From NCBI GenBank assembly GCA_030248135.1, contig JASANC010003529.1, positions 1 through 64,000 of the forward strand: 64,000 nucleotides of DNA. The letters are read 5' to 3'. Below the pieces are notes generated by a model. The model saw nothing but the letters and a program-made list of their open reading frames with translations. It did no database searches and was not told the DNA's origin. The translations under genes were made by a program, and so were the position numbers. The stretch comes from Theristus sp. LFF4_11. Taxonomy: Eukaryota > Nematoda > Chromadorea > Monhysterida > Xyalidae. Below are positions 1 to 10,675 of this stretch, in pieces. Each line of letters starts with the position of its first letter. Within the stretch, counting starts at the first letter, position 1.

Positions 1-294
1 AGATAGATAGATAGCTGGAAAATTTGGGGGGGGGGCGCGGGGGGGGCATGTGACTTTGGGGGGGGCCGGTCAAAATTTTGAAATTAGCTAGCTAAAACGC
101 TAAAAAGCTACTCAAACTGCCTAAAATAATGCCTAAAACATGCTAAAAATCAAGTATAAACGCATATTTTAACTAAAATTAACGAAATTTTTAAGAATTT
201 CGAGCAAAAATGGTCAATTTTGGTCAAAAATAGACCCATTTTATGTCTTCGAAGACAGAAATTTTCAGATAGATAGCTGGCTGAAAAATTTTTT
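1..294. repeat. Dispersed repeat, copy 1 (AGATAGATAG / poly-G / GCTAAAA)
   Basis: Begins with AGATAGATAG microsatellite, a long G run, then AT-rich sequence with repeated GCTAAAA motifs. A diverged copy in the same orientation lies at about 1517-1740, so the two halves flank the foldback element between them. No coding potential seen. Confidence 0.55.
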
Positions 295-300
295 TAGATA

Positions 301-1395
301 CAGGGTGAACCAAAAAAACGGTTCCAATTCTAAAATGCTCTCACTGGCGTGTGCTGAGGTGTTTAGAGCTGAAAATTAGAACACTATTAGAAAACAGTTG
401 GAGGTTTTTCTGACTATTTTTTATTTCACAGTATGTTGCCCCTATCACTCACTACAGCAGAATATCTGAAAAACATGAAAAATCGACAAATGTGGTGAAA
501 TAAAGAGGGTTGATTTAGCTGAAACAAGAACCTCATGGCTTAAAACTTGGAACATTGTTAGAACACTTTGAGAATTTTTTGTGATCAAATTTTGCTTGGT
601 TTACTCGTTTCTGTTCATTTTTTACAGTGCAATTTTCAAAAAATAGCGATTTTTGACGAAAAACAACGTTCATTCATAATCTCACTGTTTATCATTGCTC
701 ATAAACGGACTTCCGAACTAATGTATCGCCATGCGGGGCAAAATTGAATTTTGTACAAATTGCCGAACCACTATGGAAAAGTTATTCGCATGTTTCGACC
801 AATTGGCACACCAGACTCGCTTCTCTGCCGTCCACTTAACCATGATGGCAGCAACGACTGAAAATGGAATTGCATCTTTCACTGCAGAAAATAACCAGTC
901 TGCTATGGTGAAAAATATTGTATCAGAGTGGCAAATTGTGTGAATTAAAAAAAGAAAAACAGTTTGCACCTGGAAAGATAAATTCGCATCTGTTCTGGGC
1001 AGAACCGCTCACGCACGCTCAGACTCGAAGTGAAACATCATGTTGATCAATGACTGTTTAAATGCAATTCAGCATTCGGCATTTCCAAGCTACTGTGTGT
1101 GCATATTGTTTTTTCATCTTTTTTTGAGTTGTGAACACTCAGGTTGTCACCAACGTTCATCATTTAGTCTTTGTTACAGCTAAATTAACCCTCTGCATTT
1201 CACCACATTTGTCGATTTTTCATGTTTTTCAGATATTCTGCTGTAGTGAGTGATAGGGGCAACATACCGTGAAAAAAAATAGTCAGAAAAACCTCCAACT
1301 GTTTTCTAATAGTGTTCCAATTTTCAGCTCTAAACACCTCAGCACACGCCAGTGAGAGCATTTTAGAATTGGAACCTTTTTTTTGGTTCACCCTG
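301..1395. mobile_element. Foldback DNA transposon, non-autonomous, about 1.1 kb
   Basis: Long terminal inverted repeats of about 200 bp: the left arm starts CAGGGTGAACC and the right arm ends GGTTCACCCTG, with close inverted identity running inward to about 500 and 1196. It is flanked by a direct TAGATA on both sides (295-300 and 1396-1401), a candidate 6 bp target duplication, although the surrounding GATA microsatellite makes this less decisive. The interior (500-1195) has only a 70-residue open frame at 731-943 with no recognised domain. No transposase is seen, so it is probably a MITE-like derivative mobilised in trans. Confidence 0.7.
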
Positions 1396-1516
1396 TAGAT
1401 AATAGCTGAGCCGAAAAAACCTGTTTGATAGAGATAGATTCGAAAATTTTGGGGGGGGGGCCGCCCCCCCCTAGAACAACTATGGTTGGGGGGGGGGGCG
1501 ATACAGATAGCTGCAG

Positions 1517-1740
1517 CAAATTTTCCAGATAGATAGATAGCTGAAAAATTTTTGGGGGGGGCGGGCGCGGGCCGCGGGGCGGATGTGACTTTGGGGGCGG
1601 TCAAAATTTTGAAAAAAAAGATAGACAGCTAAAACGCAAAAAAGCCATAAAAACGGCCAAATAAAGCTTAAAATACGCTAAAAATCAAATGCGTATTTAA
1701 TCTGAAATTAGCGAAATTTTCAATCGTTTTAATTAGCGGT
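1517..1740. repeat. Dispersed repeat, copy 2
   Basis: Same order of blocks as the start of the window: GATAGATAG, G run, ATGTGACTTTGGGGG, GGTCAAAATTTTGAA, then GCTAAAA-type motifs, in the same orientation. The stretch 1396-1516 between this copy and the foldback element holds more G and C runs and no gene. Confidence 0.55.
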
Positions 1741-1818
1741 CTTTACCCATAAACTTGAGTTTCAGAATCAAAGCGACGACGTGGTGCCCTGGTGGCGCCG
1801 GTTCAATAAATCACTCGA

Positions 1819-2859
1819 GTGCTGATGACCAAACGGGCACACAAGAAGACGAAGCGATTCACGCCGAGCGGATCGCCGACGTCGCCCGAGAAAAAAATTC
1901 AAAAAACGAGTAATACAGCTGATGAACAAAGCACAGAAAAAGTGAGCAGTGCTAACGAAATTCCGACCGGCGACGACGTGAGCATTTCATCCAGAGATTC
2001 GAACAATTCTGACGACGACGGTGGTAGCATGGGAGGCGAGGACATGGCCGCGCTTGTCGGGTTAGTGAAAACTTTGGTGGCTACGGTGGAGAAACTGATG
2101 CAGCAGAATCAGGTGCTGGTTGAGACGATCAAAAACAATTGCTCGATCCAACAAGCACCGGATGAATCATACGGCCGTCCTCCTGAGCACTTGAGGAGTT
2201 TGCCGGCCGATACTGCTGAGCTCTACAGCGTGGACAAGTCTGTTCGCGGCCAACAAAATTCGATCACTGAGTTGGCTGAACGGCAATCCAAAAAAGCTAA
2301 CATTGTAATCGAAAAGTGGCCAGAATCAACGCCTCGGGTGACTGTGGTTGGCGAAGCGCGCGGAAATGAGACGGACAACCCGGAGCTGAAAACGATCCGC
2401 GAAAAGGTGCACGAACTCGGTGGCGATCCGACAAAGGTGGACTGCGTGTTCCGAATGGGCGCGATCAGGTTGGACAAAGCAAGGCCACTCAAAGTGATCT
2501 GTTCTGACGACGGGCAAACAAAACGATTGATGCTGGGCCGAGCGGCGTCCGAGCTGTTCCATCGACAGGGCGTCACGAAGTTCAACCAGACGTACATCAG
2601 GTCTGACTTGACTCATATGCAACGCCTTCTCGAATTCCGTGCTCAGAGTGTGTTGGCTTTCTTGCGACAAAAAATGAGCAGAACGGGCCGCACGTTTGTG
2701 CTTCGTGGATCGGACACAGATCCGTTGGCGATCTACGAAAAATTCCAAGACCGCCGTGTCCGTTTTTTCGCCGACCCGTTCGATTTCAAACTGTGTGATT
2801 TGATCGATTCTGAGTTGAAAGCCGGACCTCGAGCAGGCGCTGTTGTTGAGCAACATTAG
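1819..2859 (+). CDS. LINE ORF1 protein (nucleic-acid-binding type)
   Basis: A 346-residue open frame directly upstream of a LINE endonuclease/reverse transcriptase. The N-terminus is lysine/arginine-rich, followed by a Ser/Asp-rich acidic stretch (about residues 55-75) and a likely short coiled coil with a Met-Gln cluster around residue 95. A globular half follows (about 155-330) that resembles the RNA-binding region of non-LTR ORF1 proteins: a KANIVIEKWPE strand, then VDCVFRMGAIR and RPLKVICSD. This assignment rests on position and general look, not on a firm domain hit. No zinc knuckle is visible. Translation could start at the second Met, two codons later. The frame is intact although ORF2 of the same element is dead. 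Confidence 0.6.
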   Translation: MLMTKRAHKKTKRFTPSGSPTSPEKKIQKTSNTADEQSTEKVSSANEIPTGDDVSISSRDSNNSDDDGGSMGGEDMAALVGLVKTLVATVEKLMQQNQVLVETIKNNCSIQQAPDESYGRPPEHLRSLPADTAELYSVDKSVRGQQNSITELAERQSKKANIVIEKWPESTPRVTVVGEARGNETDNPELKTIREKVHELGGDPTKVDCVFRMGAIRLDKARPLKVICSDDGQTKRLMLGRAASELFHRQGVTKFNQTYIRSDLTHMQRLLEFRAQSVLAFLRQKMSRTGRTFVLRGSDTDPLAIYEKFQDRRVRFFADPFDFKLCDLIDSELKAGPRAGAVVEQH

Positions 2860-2944
2860 GAAAGCGGCTCCTTTTTATTAAAAAAAATCAAGTGTCAATT
2901 CTGCAAAGTTTTTAGAAAGGGAGAACACACTATCGTTTCACTTT

Positions 2945-4042
2945 TGCAACTCTAGGTCCTTGTTGAGCCAGAACCGAAGGGATGCACTCCAGCAGTTAAT
3001 TTTGGATGAGGGAGAGAGCAGAATTTATATGTTTGTTGAGACTTGGTTGGATTCCACTGTTTCGGACTCACTTTTGGTTGAAAATGATAGTCACCAAGTG
3101 TTTAGACTTGATCGAAGTTGGGGCGGACGTGGAGGTGGGATTTTGTGTCTGGTTCCAAAAACTATCAAGGCTGCTGTGGTTCCTGACCTAGCGATCAGTT
3201 GCGAAGATTTTGAGTTGTTTACCTTAGAATTATTTCTAAACACAACGAGTTATTGCCTGGGAATTGTTTATCGTCCTCCTGGTTCGCCAAGTCGAAATTC
3301 TAGTAATTGGAAACTATTCTTGGAGAAAATTGAGTGTTTAACTGAAAAGGGAATGGGAGTATTTCTCTTTGGTGACTTTAATTTGCCGGATCTGACATGG
3401 GGTGAAAACGGTAATATGCCAAAATCAATTTCCACAGCAAGTAAAGAATTTCAAGATTCTGTCAATGATGTGGGCCTACATCAATTGGTAGATATGCCAA
3501 CGCGGCAACACAATTTTTTAGACCTTTGTTTTGTCAGTTGTGTCCAAACGGGTTGTGGATGTTTGTGTAGAAGACTGTGTGTGTCCAAAAGACTTTTTGC
3601 TGCGCGAAAACGTTTGAGAATGAAACACAAAGATGAGCAGAAGAGAAACATAAACAACTTTTTGTCTTTGAGGGCGGTAAACAAACTTATAAATAAGCGG
3701 AAATGTAAAGCGGCATTGGCTTACGAAAAAATAGTGCTGAAAAATTCAAATCCGAAATCGTTTTGGGGATTTGTTAAACGAAAGTTATCAAATCAAAAAA
3801 CGTTACCCGCACTACGCGGGCCAAACGGCCAATGCATCATTTCTGATCTAGATAAAGCTGAGGCACTGAATTCACAGTTTGCATCCGTGTTTCTGGAAAA
3901 AGAAAATCAGGTACAAACAAAATTTATGAGGTCGACTACTGTGAAATCAAATGTTAATGAAATTGACGAAGTAACTGTTTATCAATATTTGATGAAGTTA
4001 AAAAACAAATCAGCAGCTGGGTTAGACGGAATTCCAAACATA
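2945..4042 (+). pseudogene. LINE ORF2, 5' part: AP endonuclease and start of reverse transcriptase (broken)
   Basis: CR1/jockey-like endonuclease motifs can be read: NSRSLLSQN near the start, GIVYRPPGS, and VFLFGDFNLPDLTW followed by LDLCFVS. After LDLCFVS the expected catalytic SDH block is missing and the sequence jumps to the linker that precedes reverse transcriptase. An internal deletion has therefore removed the end of the nuclease. The linker leads to KNKSAAGLDGIPN, the usual entry to the RT domain, where the frame is cut by the LTR-like insertion at 4043. The first Met in frame (2960) lies inside the nuclease, so the true N-terminus is upstream or lost. Confidence 0.8.
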
Positions 4043-4113
4043 TGTAATGTGCATTGTTGCACAATACCCTAGCGGATGGATCAGACCTTCACTGTGCACG
4101 TGCTGTCCACGCG

Positions 4114-5723
4114 CCGCGCTCCGGCCTGATCATTGGTTGACCACAGAACACGGGTGAGCACGGAGGCTGACCGTTTAACGTTGGACGCCAGCTGTGATTT
4201 GGACGTAACGCGTGTGCACGTTGGATGAACGCAATGGTGAAACTGACTCTAATGATTTCTTATACTCATAACGCTATAACTGCAATTGTGATTCCTTGTT
4301 CTCTATCGTATCTGCCACTCTTTTGTAATGGTTCTAACTAATCTCTATACTTTCTACACTCTTTTCACAACTGCTCCCTGCCACTCACTCCCTCCATTAT
4401 CTAGGTTCCAAAACCTATATAAAGGCGAGAGTTGGTGGCCGAGATCAGCTATCTACCCAAAACTCTGCTCTTTGATACAGTCCAATATTATACTGTCATT
4501 TCAAAATGTGAATCCTATATCGTGTCTTTGCCTTGTATTTTGTGTGTGTCTCTGTGTATTTTATGAGGCAATACGAGGCAATAATAATAATAATAATAAT
4601 AAATTGTGTGTGCTCCGATCTTCGTCTTCGCTGGAATTTGTAATTCGACGATAACGAAAATCACTTTGTAACACGTCCAAACGGAGTTGTCGTTAATTGA
4701 GCGAAGCTGGGACTCGCCTAACCGGCTTGTACAGGCTGAGATCAATTAGCCAACTAACTTTGGACGTATCGCGAGAGACAGTGCCTACTCTCGATCATTC
4801 AACTCTGCCCTGTCCGACACAAATGAGCACGTCTCAAAGGACACCCGGCACCCAACGTGCCCAAGACCGAAAGGTTGAGGGTGCAGTAGCCAAACCGGTA
4901 AAAGGCACGCCGGAAGTCCGCGCTCCGGCCTGATCATTGGTTGACCACAGAACACGGGTGAGCACGGAGGCTGACCGTTTAACGTTGGACGCCAGCTGTG
5001 ATTTGGACGTAACGCGTGTGCACGTTGGATGAACGCAATGGTGAAACTGACTCTAATGATTTCTTATACTCATAACGCTATAACTGCAATTGTGATTCCT
5101 TGTTCTCTATCGTATCTGCCACTCTTTTGTAATGGTTCTAACTAATCTCTATACTTTCTACACTCTTTTCACAACTGCTCCCTGCCACTCACTCCCTCCA
5201 TTATCTAGGTTCCAAAACCTATATAAAGGCGAGAGTTGGTGGCCGAGATCAGCTATCTACCCAAAACTCTGCTCTTTGATACAGTCCAATATTATACTGT
5301 CATTTCAAAATGTGAATCCTATATCGTGTCTTTGCCTTGTATTTTGTGTGTGTCTCTGTGTATTTTATGAGGCAATACGAGGCAATAATAATAATAATAA
5401 TAATAAATTGTGTGTGCTCCGATCTTCGTCTTCGCTGGAATTTGTAATTCGACGATAACGAAAATCACTTTGTAACACGTCCAAACGGAGTTGTCGTTAA
5501 TTGAGCGAAGCTGGGACTCGCCTAACCGGCTTGTACAGGCTGAGATCAATTAGTGCCAACTAACTTTGGACGTATCGCGAGAGACAGTGCCTACTCTCGA
5601 TCATTCAACTCTGCCCTGTCCGACACAAATGAGCACGTCTCAAAGGACACCCGGCACCCAACGTGCCCAAGACCGAAAGGTTGAGGGTGCAGTAGCCAAA
5701 CCGGTAAAAGGCACGCCGGAAGT
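4114..5723. repeat. Tandem duplication, 804 and 806 bp units
   Basis: Unit 1 is about 4114-4917 and unit 2 about 4918-5723. The only difference I noticed is a 2 bp TG insertion in unit 2 within CAATTAG(TG)CCAACTAAC. Both carry the same TATA box, the same number of AAT repeats and the same short frames. Near-identity points to a recent duplication. Confidence 0.85.
4416..4423 (+). promoter_or_regulatory. TATA box of the LTR-like unit
   Basis: TATATAAA in the context CCTATATAAAGGCG; the same motif recurs 804 bp downstream at 5220-5227 in the second unit. Its position ahead of a leader-like sequence fits an LTR promoter. Activity is inferred only. Confidence 0.5.
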
Positions 5724-5730
5724 AACTACA

Positions 5731-7211
5731 CATATTTTTGAAAAAACTGTCGGCATTTTTGGCTGAACCATTATCAGCGATTTTTAATGTCTCGCTTTTC
5801 CAGGGAGAAGTTCCTTTGGAATTCAGAACAGCCGTTATTTGTCCAATACCCAAAAAAGGCAGAAGTAGTGTACTTTCAGACTACCGACCGGTGTCTTTAA
5901 CCTCCAGTGTTTGTAAAGTGATGGAAAGAATTCTAAAGAACAGAATTATGAATCATTGTATCACAAACAACATTTTCCACACCCAATCAATTTGGCTTTC
6001 TTCCAGGGCGCGGTGTTGAGCTACAATTACTGAAATGTATGAATGATTGGACTCTAAGCTGGGACAAAGGTATAGGTGTTGATGTTATTTACTTTGATGT
6101 TTCGAAGGCTTTTGACACAGTTTCACACGCTGTATTAATCTCAAAGTTAAACGAATTAGGACTGGATGCGGTTCTCGTTCAATGGATTGCAGCGTATCTG
6201 GAGAATCGAACTCAATGTGTCAGGGTCGGTGGATTTCAATCTAAATTTGTGAATGTAACGTCAGGGGTTCCGCAAGGTTCGGTTCTGGGTCCGATTCTTT
6301 TTGCTTTGTTTGTCAACGATCTCCCGAAATGTGTCACTCATTCCAATATTGTGATATATGCTGATGATGTCAAAATTTATCGAGAAGTTGAAAGTGTGGA
6401 AGATAAAATTCTGATCGAGAATGATCTGATCGCAATTGAGAAATGGTTGAAAATAATTAAACTAAAACTTGCAGCGGAAAAAACCGTGTGCTTACACTTG
6501 AATCCATCTCGTAACCCAAAGTTCAATTACACTGTTGGTGGAAAATCCGTGCAAAATGTCAGTAAGATCAAAGATCTTGGAGTGGTAATTGATGAGAGAT
6601 TATCCTTCGCTGATCATGTATCTGAAATTTGTGGCAAATCAAAGAGCATGGCGGGCCTCATTAAACGGTGTTTCAGAACCAGATCGACAACAGCTAGAAT
6701 GAAGTTATTTAATGCGATGGTTGTAACCAAGCTCTCGTATTGCAATTCGGTTTGGTCTCCGTCTCAAGTAGGTCTTTTGAAGAGAGTGGAATCCGTTCAA
6801 AGAAGTTTCACAAAGTATCTCGAAGGTGTAAATTTTGAAACATCATACACCCAGCGGCTCATTGATTTGCAGCAAAGTTCACTTGTATTCAAGAGAATTG
6901 TGTCAGACCTGGTAATGGTTTACAAATTTATCAATGCAAAGTGTTATGTCTTAAATCTATCAGACTTCTTTGAGGTTCACCAAGGGGAATTTGGTACTAG
7001 AGGTCATCAACATAAACTGAACACACCGCCTGTAAAGACGTCAATTAGAGCTGGTGCTTGGGCCGTGCGAACCATCCAACTCTGGAACAGTCTGAATCAA
7101 GACACAGTCTCAGCTCCCTCAACCTCTTCTTTCAAAAATAGGCTTATTGCAAACGAATCTCAACTCATCCATAAATTTATTGCGACACGTTTCCCCTCCC
7201 TTCTGGCTTGA
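5731..7211 (+). pseudogene. LINE ORF2, 3' part: reverse transcriptase (frameshifted)
   Basis: Continues the reverse transcriptase after the insertion: AVICPIPKKG and DYRPVSLTS, then VIYFDVSKAFDTVSH, SGVPQGSVLGPILF and the catalytic box YADDVKIY. These are in the order typical of CR1/jockey-clade RT. A thumb/C-terminal region follows (KDLGVVIDERLSF, SYCNSVWSP). The frame shifts near 6010-6020, between HTQSIWLSS and GVELQLLK, so the domain lies in two pieces (5738-6019 and 6039-7211). It ends with TGA at 7209. The catalytic aspartates are preserved. The element is dead through endonuclease deletion, LTR insertion and frameshift. Confidence 0.9.
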
Positions 7212-7340
7212 TTTCCGTGGACCTGGGGATGCCGCTCTCCGTTGCTCTTCCTTTCGCATTGAGAAAAACTTTGCGAATTGATAAATTGATCTTAGGTCCA
7301 TTAAACATTCTTGCTTAAAAAAAGAAGAAAAACAAACAAA
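7212..7340 (+). other. 3' tail of the LINE
   Basis: Untranslated sequence ending in an A-rich tract (AAAAAAAGAAGAAAAAC then CAAA repeats) at about 7316-7340, the expected 3' end of a non-LTR element. I could not identify a clear target duplication with the 5' side. Confidence 0.5.
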
Positions 7341-7964
7341 CAATTACATTGTGTTCAATGTCCCCTTTCACTTCAACTTTTTCTAAACTTGCCAACATTG
7401 CCCTGCTTGTGGTCGGAAAATGTTTGTGGTGTTCCGTTGCTAATCCTTTTGTGTTCTTTCAGGATTTCTTTTGTTAATACGTCAGAAACTTCAGAAGCCA
7501 GTCGAGTTTCGTCTTGTGCACTGAGATTGTGCGGCAATTTGAATTCGTATTCGTATCGTCGATGAAGTGGATTATCTGTTTTGTTTTGAACAGTTTTGAT
7601 CGGGCAGTCATGAGTTTGATTCTCGCTAGTTATTTTATTTGTTAATGTTTCGTCGTGTGTGACAGTTTTCGTGATTGATAACTTGTTTTGAAAAAAGTTC
7701 AAAATTCAAATTCTCAGAACCTCAGCTCAGTCAGCTCAGTCAGTTCATCATGTTTTGTTCGTGTGGTGGTGAATGCGTGATGTTATTGATTGTTTCATTG
7801 TATTTTGTACTAACGGGTATTACCTATTTCGATGCTTCGGCATTGTGTCACTACCTTGGTACGATAAACGTTACATCGTTACATCGTACATCGTTTTGCA
7901 AATTTTCGTTAAATTTTATTTGTTTTTTTATTTTTTTATTTATTTATTTATTTGTACGCGCGCC
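7341..7964. other. Unassigned AT-rich stretch, in part repetitive
   Basis: No recognisable gene. A minus-strand frame at 7373-7702 (109 residues) has no known motif. The segment 7826-7880 (TATTTCGATGCTTCGGCAT...ACGATAAACGTT) recurs at 56439-56485, so at least part is a dispersed repeat. It ends in TTTA repeats (about 7921-7952). Confidence 0.4.
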
Positions 7965-8544
7965 GGTTCCGGAACAGTACCGTGGGCCCAAAACAATTTT
8001 CGAAGGGGGGTATGGTGCCGTGGGGGGGGGGGGGGTGCCGACCAAAAAGTGAGGGGGGGTCCAACCTATGGTAACGTGGGACCCCCCCCCCATGAGGGTC
8101 CCATGGGGGGGTGCATTTTTTCAAAATTTTCTGTGGGGGGGTCCACCCCCTCCCACCCCCATGATAATTTTTCGCTTAAATTTTGAAGGAAAAACGCTAA
8201 ATTTTGCTGCAAAATCGTTGAAATTACAATGAAGATGGTGAAGTTATCATATATTCAGCTTATATTATGGACTTTATAGACAAAAAATCATGATTTTCGA
8301 AAAAATTTTTAGGGTGTATGGAAAATTTTGGGGGGGGGTCTCCGCCAGACAAAATTTCATGGGGGGTGTGGGGGGGGGGGTGTCGGCCAAATTTTCGAGG
8401 GGGGGGGTCCGATGGGGGGGGGGTGCCCGGTTTTAGGGGGGGTGGCACGGTGCCTTCCCCCCCCCCCCCACCCGACGGTCTCGGGTGCTCTGGGGGGGTG
8501 TACCCCCCCACCCCCCCCTCGCCCACGGTACTGTTCCGGAAACC
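7965..8544. mobile_element. G/C-tract-rich element with terminal inverted repeats
   Basis: GGTTCCGGAACAGTACCGTG at 7965 is mirrored by CACGGTACTGTTCCGGAA ending near 8540, giving about 23 bp inverted ends around 580 bp. The interior is long G runs (7-11 G) on the plus strand in the left and centre and C runs near the right end, plus an AT-rich block (8160-8290) that is repeated at 8955-9045/9843-9910. Apparent Gly/Pro-rich frames on both strands are a by-product of the G runs. No transposase. Confidence 0.6.
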
Positions 8545-8667
8545 CGAAGGTACCAAACTCCGGCGGAGACGGGCAATACTGCCCCGAGCCCAATTTTACC
8601 CTCGGCTCAGGAGGGAATAGACCATTAGATGTTCATTGGTCACTCTAATTTCCCACGAGTATGTCTT

Positions 8668-8736
8668 GTCCACAGCGAGGTTCGAATCCGGTACCTACAG
8701 AACTGTAGGCCGAAGTTCTACCGCTACGCCATGGAC
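8668..8736 (-). other. tRNA-derived sequence (SINE head or decayed tRNA)
   Basis: Read on the minus strand, the 69 nt segment starts GTCCATG and ends TGTGGAC, which can pair as a 7 bp acceptor stem with two G-U pairs. It has an A-box-like GTAGCGGTAGAAC, a CCTAC/GTAGG anticodon stem with a 6 nt loop, and GGATTCGAACC in the T-loop position. The T stem is poor and the anticodon loop is one base short, so a working tRNA is unlikely. A tRNA-derived SINE head is more probable. Confidence 0.45.
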
Positions 8737-8789
8737 GCGACAAATCTCAACATGAGCCATGTGCATCAGTCAGTACCGAAGGTGAAGGG

Positions 8790-10100
8790 GGTGTCGTCAC
8801 GTGGGGGGGGGGAGGGGAATGTCAAAAAATTTTCAGTGGGGAGTGTCAGTCAGTCATGGTACAGTGACACCCCCCCACCCCCAGGCGTGGCGTGCGTGGG
8901 CCATGGGGGGTGCACACTATTGTAAAAAAAATCTGGGGGCGGGCGGGGGGTGTGCACCCATGATATTTTTTCGCTTAAATTTTAAAGGAAAAACGTTAAA
9001 TTTTGCTGCAAAATTTTTAAAATTACAATGCAGAATATCAACTTACAGTTGAACTCACTAAAATGTGGAATCAGCTGATTGGTCGACCGAGCGGAGGCTG
9101 CTCACACTCCGCACCATTCTTTTTTCGTGGATTTGGATTTTATTGAAACGTGTTTCTTTTGAATGAGTGTGAATTTCCAGCACCGTTTTCATGTTAAAAA
9201 TAAACTCAAAGGGTTAGAGAACTGCGAAATTCAATTTTTTTATTCAACAGCTCAAAATGCATTTTTTACTGACGACGACGACGACGACGACGTCGTCGCT
9301 TAATTTTTACGTGTGAACTGAAAGACAAAAGCCTGAAATGAGTGCGCTGTGTAGCCAGCTGAAGGGGGTTTCATTCATTCCTGGCTGACCGATCGACATG
9401 CGTCCGCAATTGAAAAAAAGCGTTTTGACTTCGCGGACGACGACGACACAACGACGACTTTGCTTTCATTTTTCATTTTTTCGTTTTCAAGTTGTTTTTG
9501 GTGAGCTGCTGTGTTCATTTACTTGGTGCACGCAGCAAACCATGCACAGCTCACTCCTTTCAGGCTTTTATTTTCCAGTCCACACGCAAAAATTAAGCGA
9601 CGACGTCGTCGTCGTCATTAAACAAAAAATACATTTTGAGTTGAGCTGTGGAATAAAATTTTTTTAAATTTCGCGGTCTCTAACCTTTGAGTTTATTTTT
9701 AGCACAAAAAAGGGTGCTGGAAATTCATAAAAACACGTTTCAATAAAATCCAAATCCACGAAAAAAGAACGGTGCGGAGTGTGAGCAGCCTCCGCTCGGT
9801 CGACCAATCAGCTGATTCCACATTTTAGTGAGTTCGACTGTATCATATATTCAGCTATCAGTATATTGTGGACTTTGGAGACAAAAAATCATGATTTTTG
9901 AGCAAAAGTTCATGATTTCTGGATGGTGCGAGAAAATTTTTGGGGGTGTCACTGTAACTTAGGTCCATGTAGGGGGGGGGGGGCGGGGGTGGGTGGGGTG
10001 TCTAGCAAATTCCGAGTGGATGGTCCAGTGTCAGGTTTTGTGGGGTGGGACCGGTGGGTGTCGCGTAACCCCGCCCCCCCCACGTCTTCGGTACTGATGC
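8790..10100. repeat. Second copy of the G-tract repeat, split by a foldback element
   Basis: Sequence 8955-9045 matches 8161-8246 (ATGATA, TTTTTCGCTTAAATTTT, GGAAAAACG, AAATTTTGCTGCAAAAT). The match resumes at 9843 (TCATATATTCAGC...GACAAAAAATCATGATTTT), matching 8247-8296. The 795 bp between is an insertion. G runs flank it on both sides (8800-8950 and 9973-10080). Confidence 0.75.
9046..9840. mobile_element. Long foldback member of the mariner-like CAGT/ACTG group, 795 bp
   Basis: Starts CAGTTGAACTCAC and ends GTGAGTTCGACTG, flanked by TA on both sides (9044-9045, 9841-9842). Inverted arms of roughly 250 bp contain AATCAGCTGATTGG, shared with the small MITE family found in introns of this window. 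The repeat copy at 8161-8296 preserves the empty site with a single TA at 8245-8246. The core has CGA/CGT trinucleotide runs (9272-9298 and 9597-9615). No transposase frame. Confidence 0.85.
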
Positions 10101-10675
10101 GCATGCCCATCAGGGTTTTTGAAGTATTGTTTTTGGACCATTTAGCAATTTCCGATGAATATTTTTTTTACTTTTTTACCGTTTTTACTGAATGAAGGCG
10201 TGTTAGCTGGCTCAGCTCATAATGACTGAACACTTCATTCCAATTGATATCATTTGGAAAATCAAAGTCAGCCAGTGAAAAATTATGCCGTGTGTAAAAA
10301 TTCGCCGCAAATATATTCACATAAATTTATTGATACAACGGTGTAATGCTGAATAATGTGTGAAAACGCTCCACAGCTGAAAATCGAAAGCGCTGTTTTT
10401 CGCCCAAAAGGTACTCCGGAATCGGATATCAATTAAAATAATTTTAATTTTTGGAAAGATTTGGATTGGTTGTGTTCTTTCAACTTCCTGCAAAATCTAA
10501 CATCATTAAGATGATTCAAATCGCCGCGCAGCCGTGTTATCTGTGCGTGAAAACGCATATTGCAACACGTTTATTAAGAAAGGTAATATGTGTACTAACA
10601 TACGTGCGCATGTATTTGTTTGAAACTGTGCAACATCACTGTGTTTTAATGTGTTTATAACAGAAAGCACTATCT
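10101..10675. other. Intergenic, nothing recognised
   Basis: AT-rich sequence downstream (in gene sense) of the collagen stop codon. It would contain that gene's 3' untranslated region. No gene, RNA or repeat identified. Confidence 0.4.

Larger units (their letters stand above)
4043..5730. mobile_element. LTR-like insertion inside the LINE, with internal tandem duplication
   Basis: The LINE reading frame resumes exactly when this block is removed (IPN-I-FLKKLS), so it is a clean insertion. It starts TGTAATGTGC and ends AACTACA, the TG...CA ends of long terminal repeats. The 4 bp CATA is present on both sides (4039-4042 and 5731-5734) as target duplication. Inside are a TATA box, a poly-AAT tract and a short frame starting MSTSQRTPGTQ that looks like the beginning of a gag-type leader. 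No protease, RT or integrase is present. Best explained as a solo LTR or LTR plus leader in which about 0.8 kb was duplicated. Confidence 0.7.

Noticed and set aside
731..943. Possible transposase fragment inside the 1.1 kb foldback element
   Set aside because: Only 70 residues and no DDE or zinc-finger motif visible.
8260..8650. Gly/Pro-rich open frames resembling collagen or silk
   Set aside because: They arise on both strands from poly-G/poly-C runs and have no Gly-X-Y periodicity or conserved ends.
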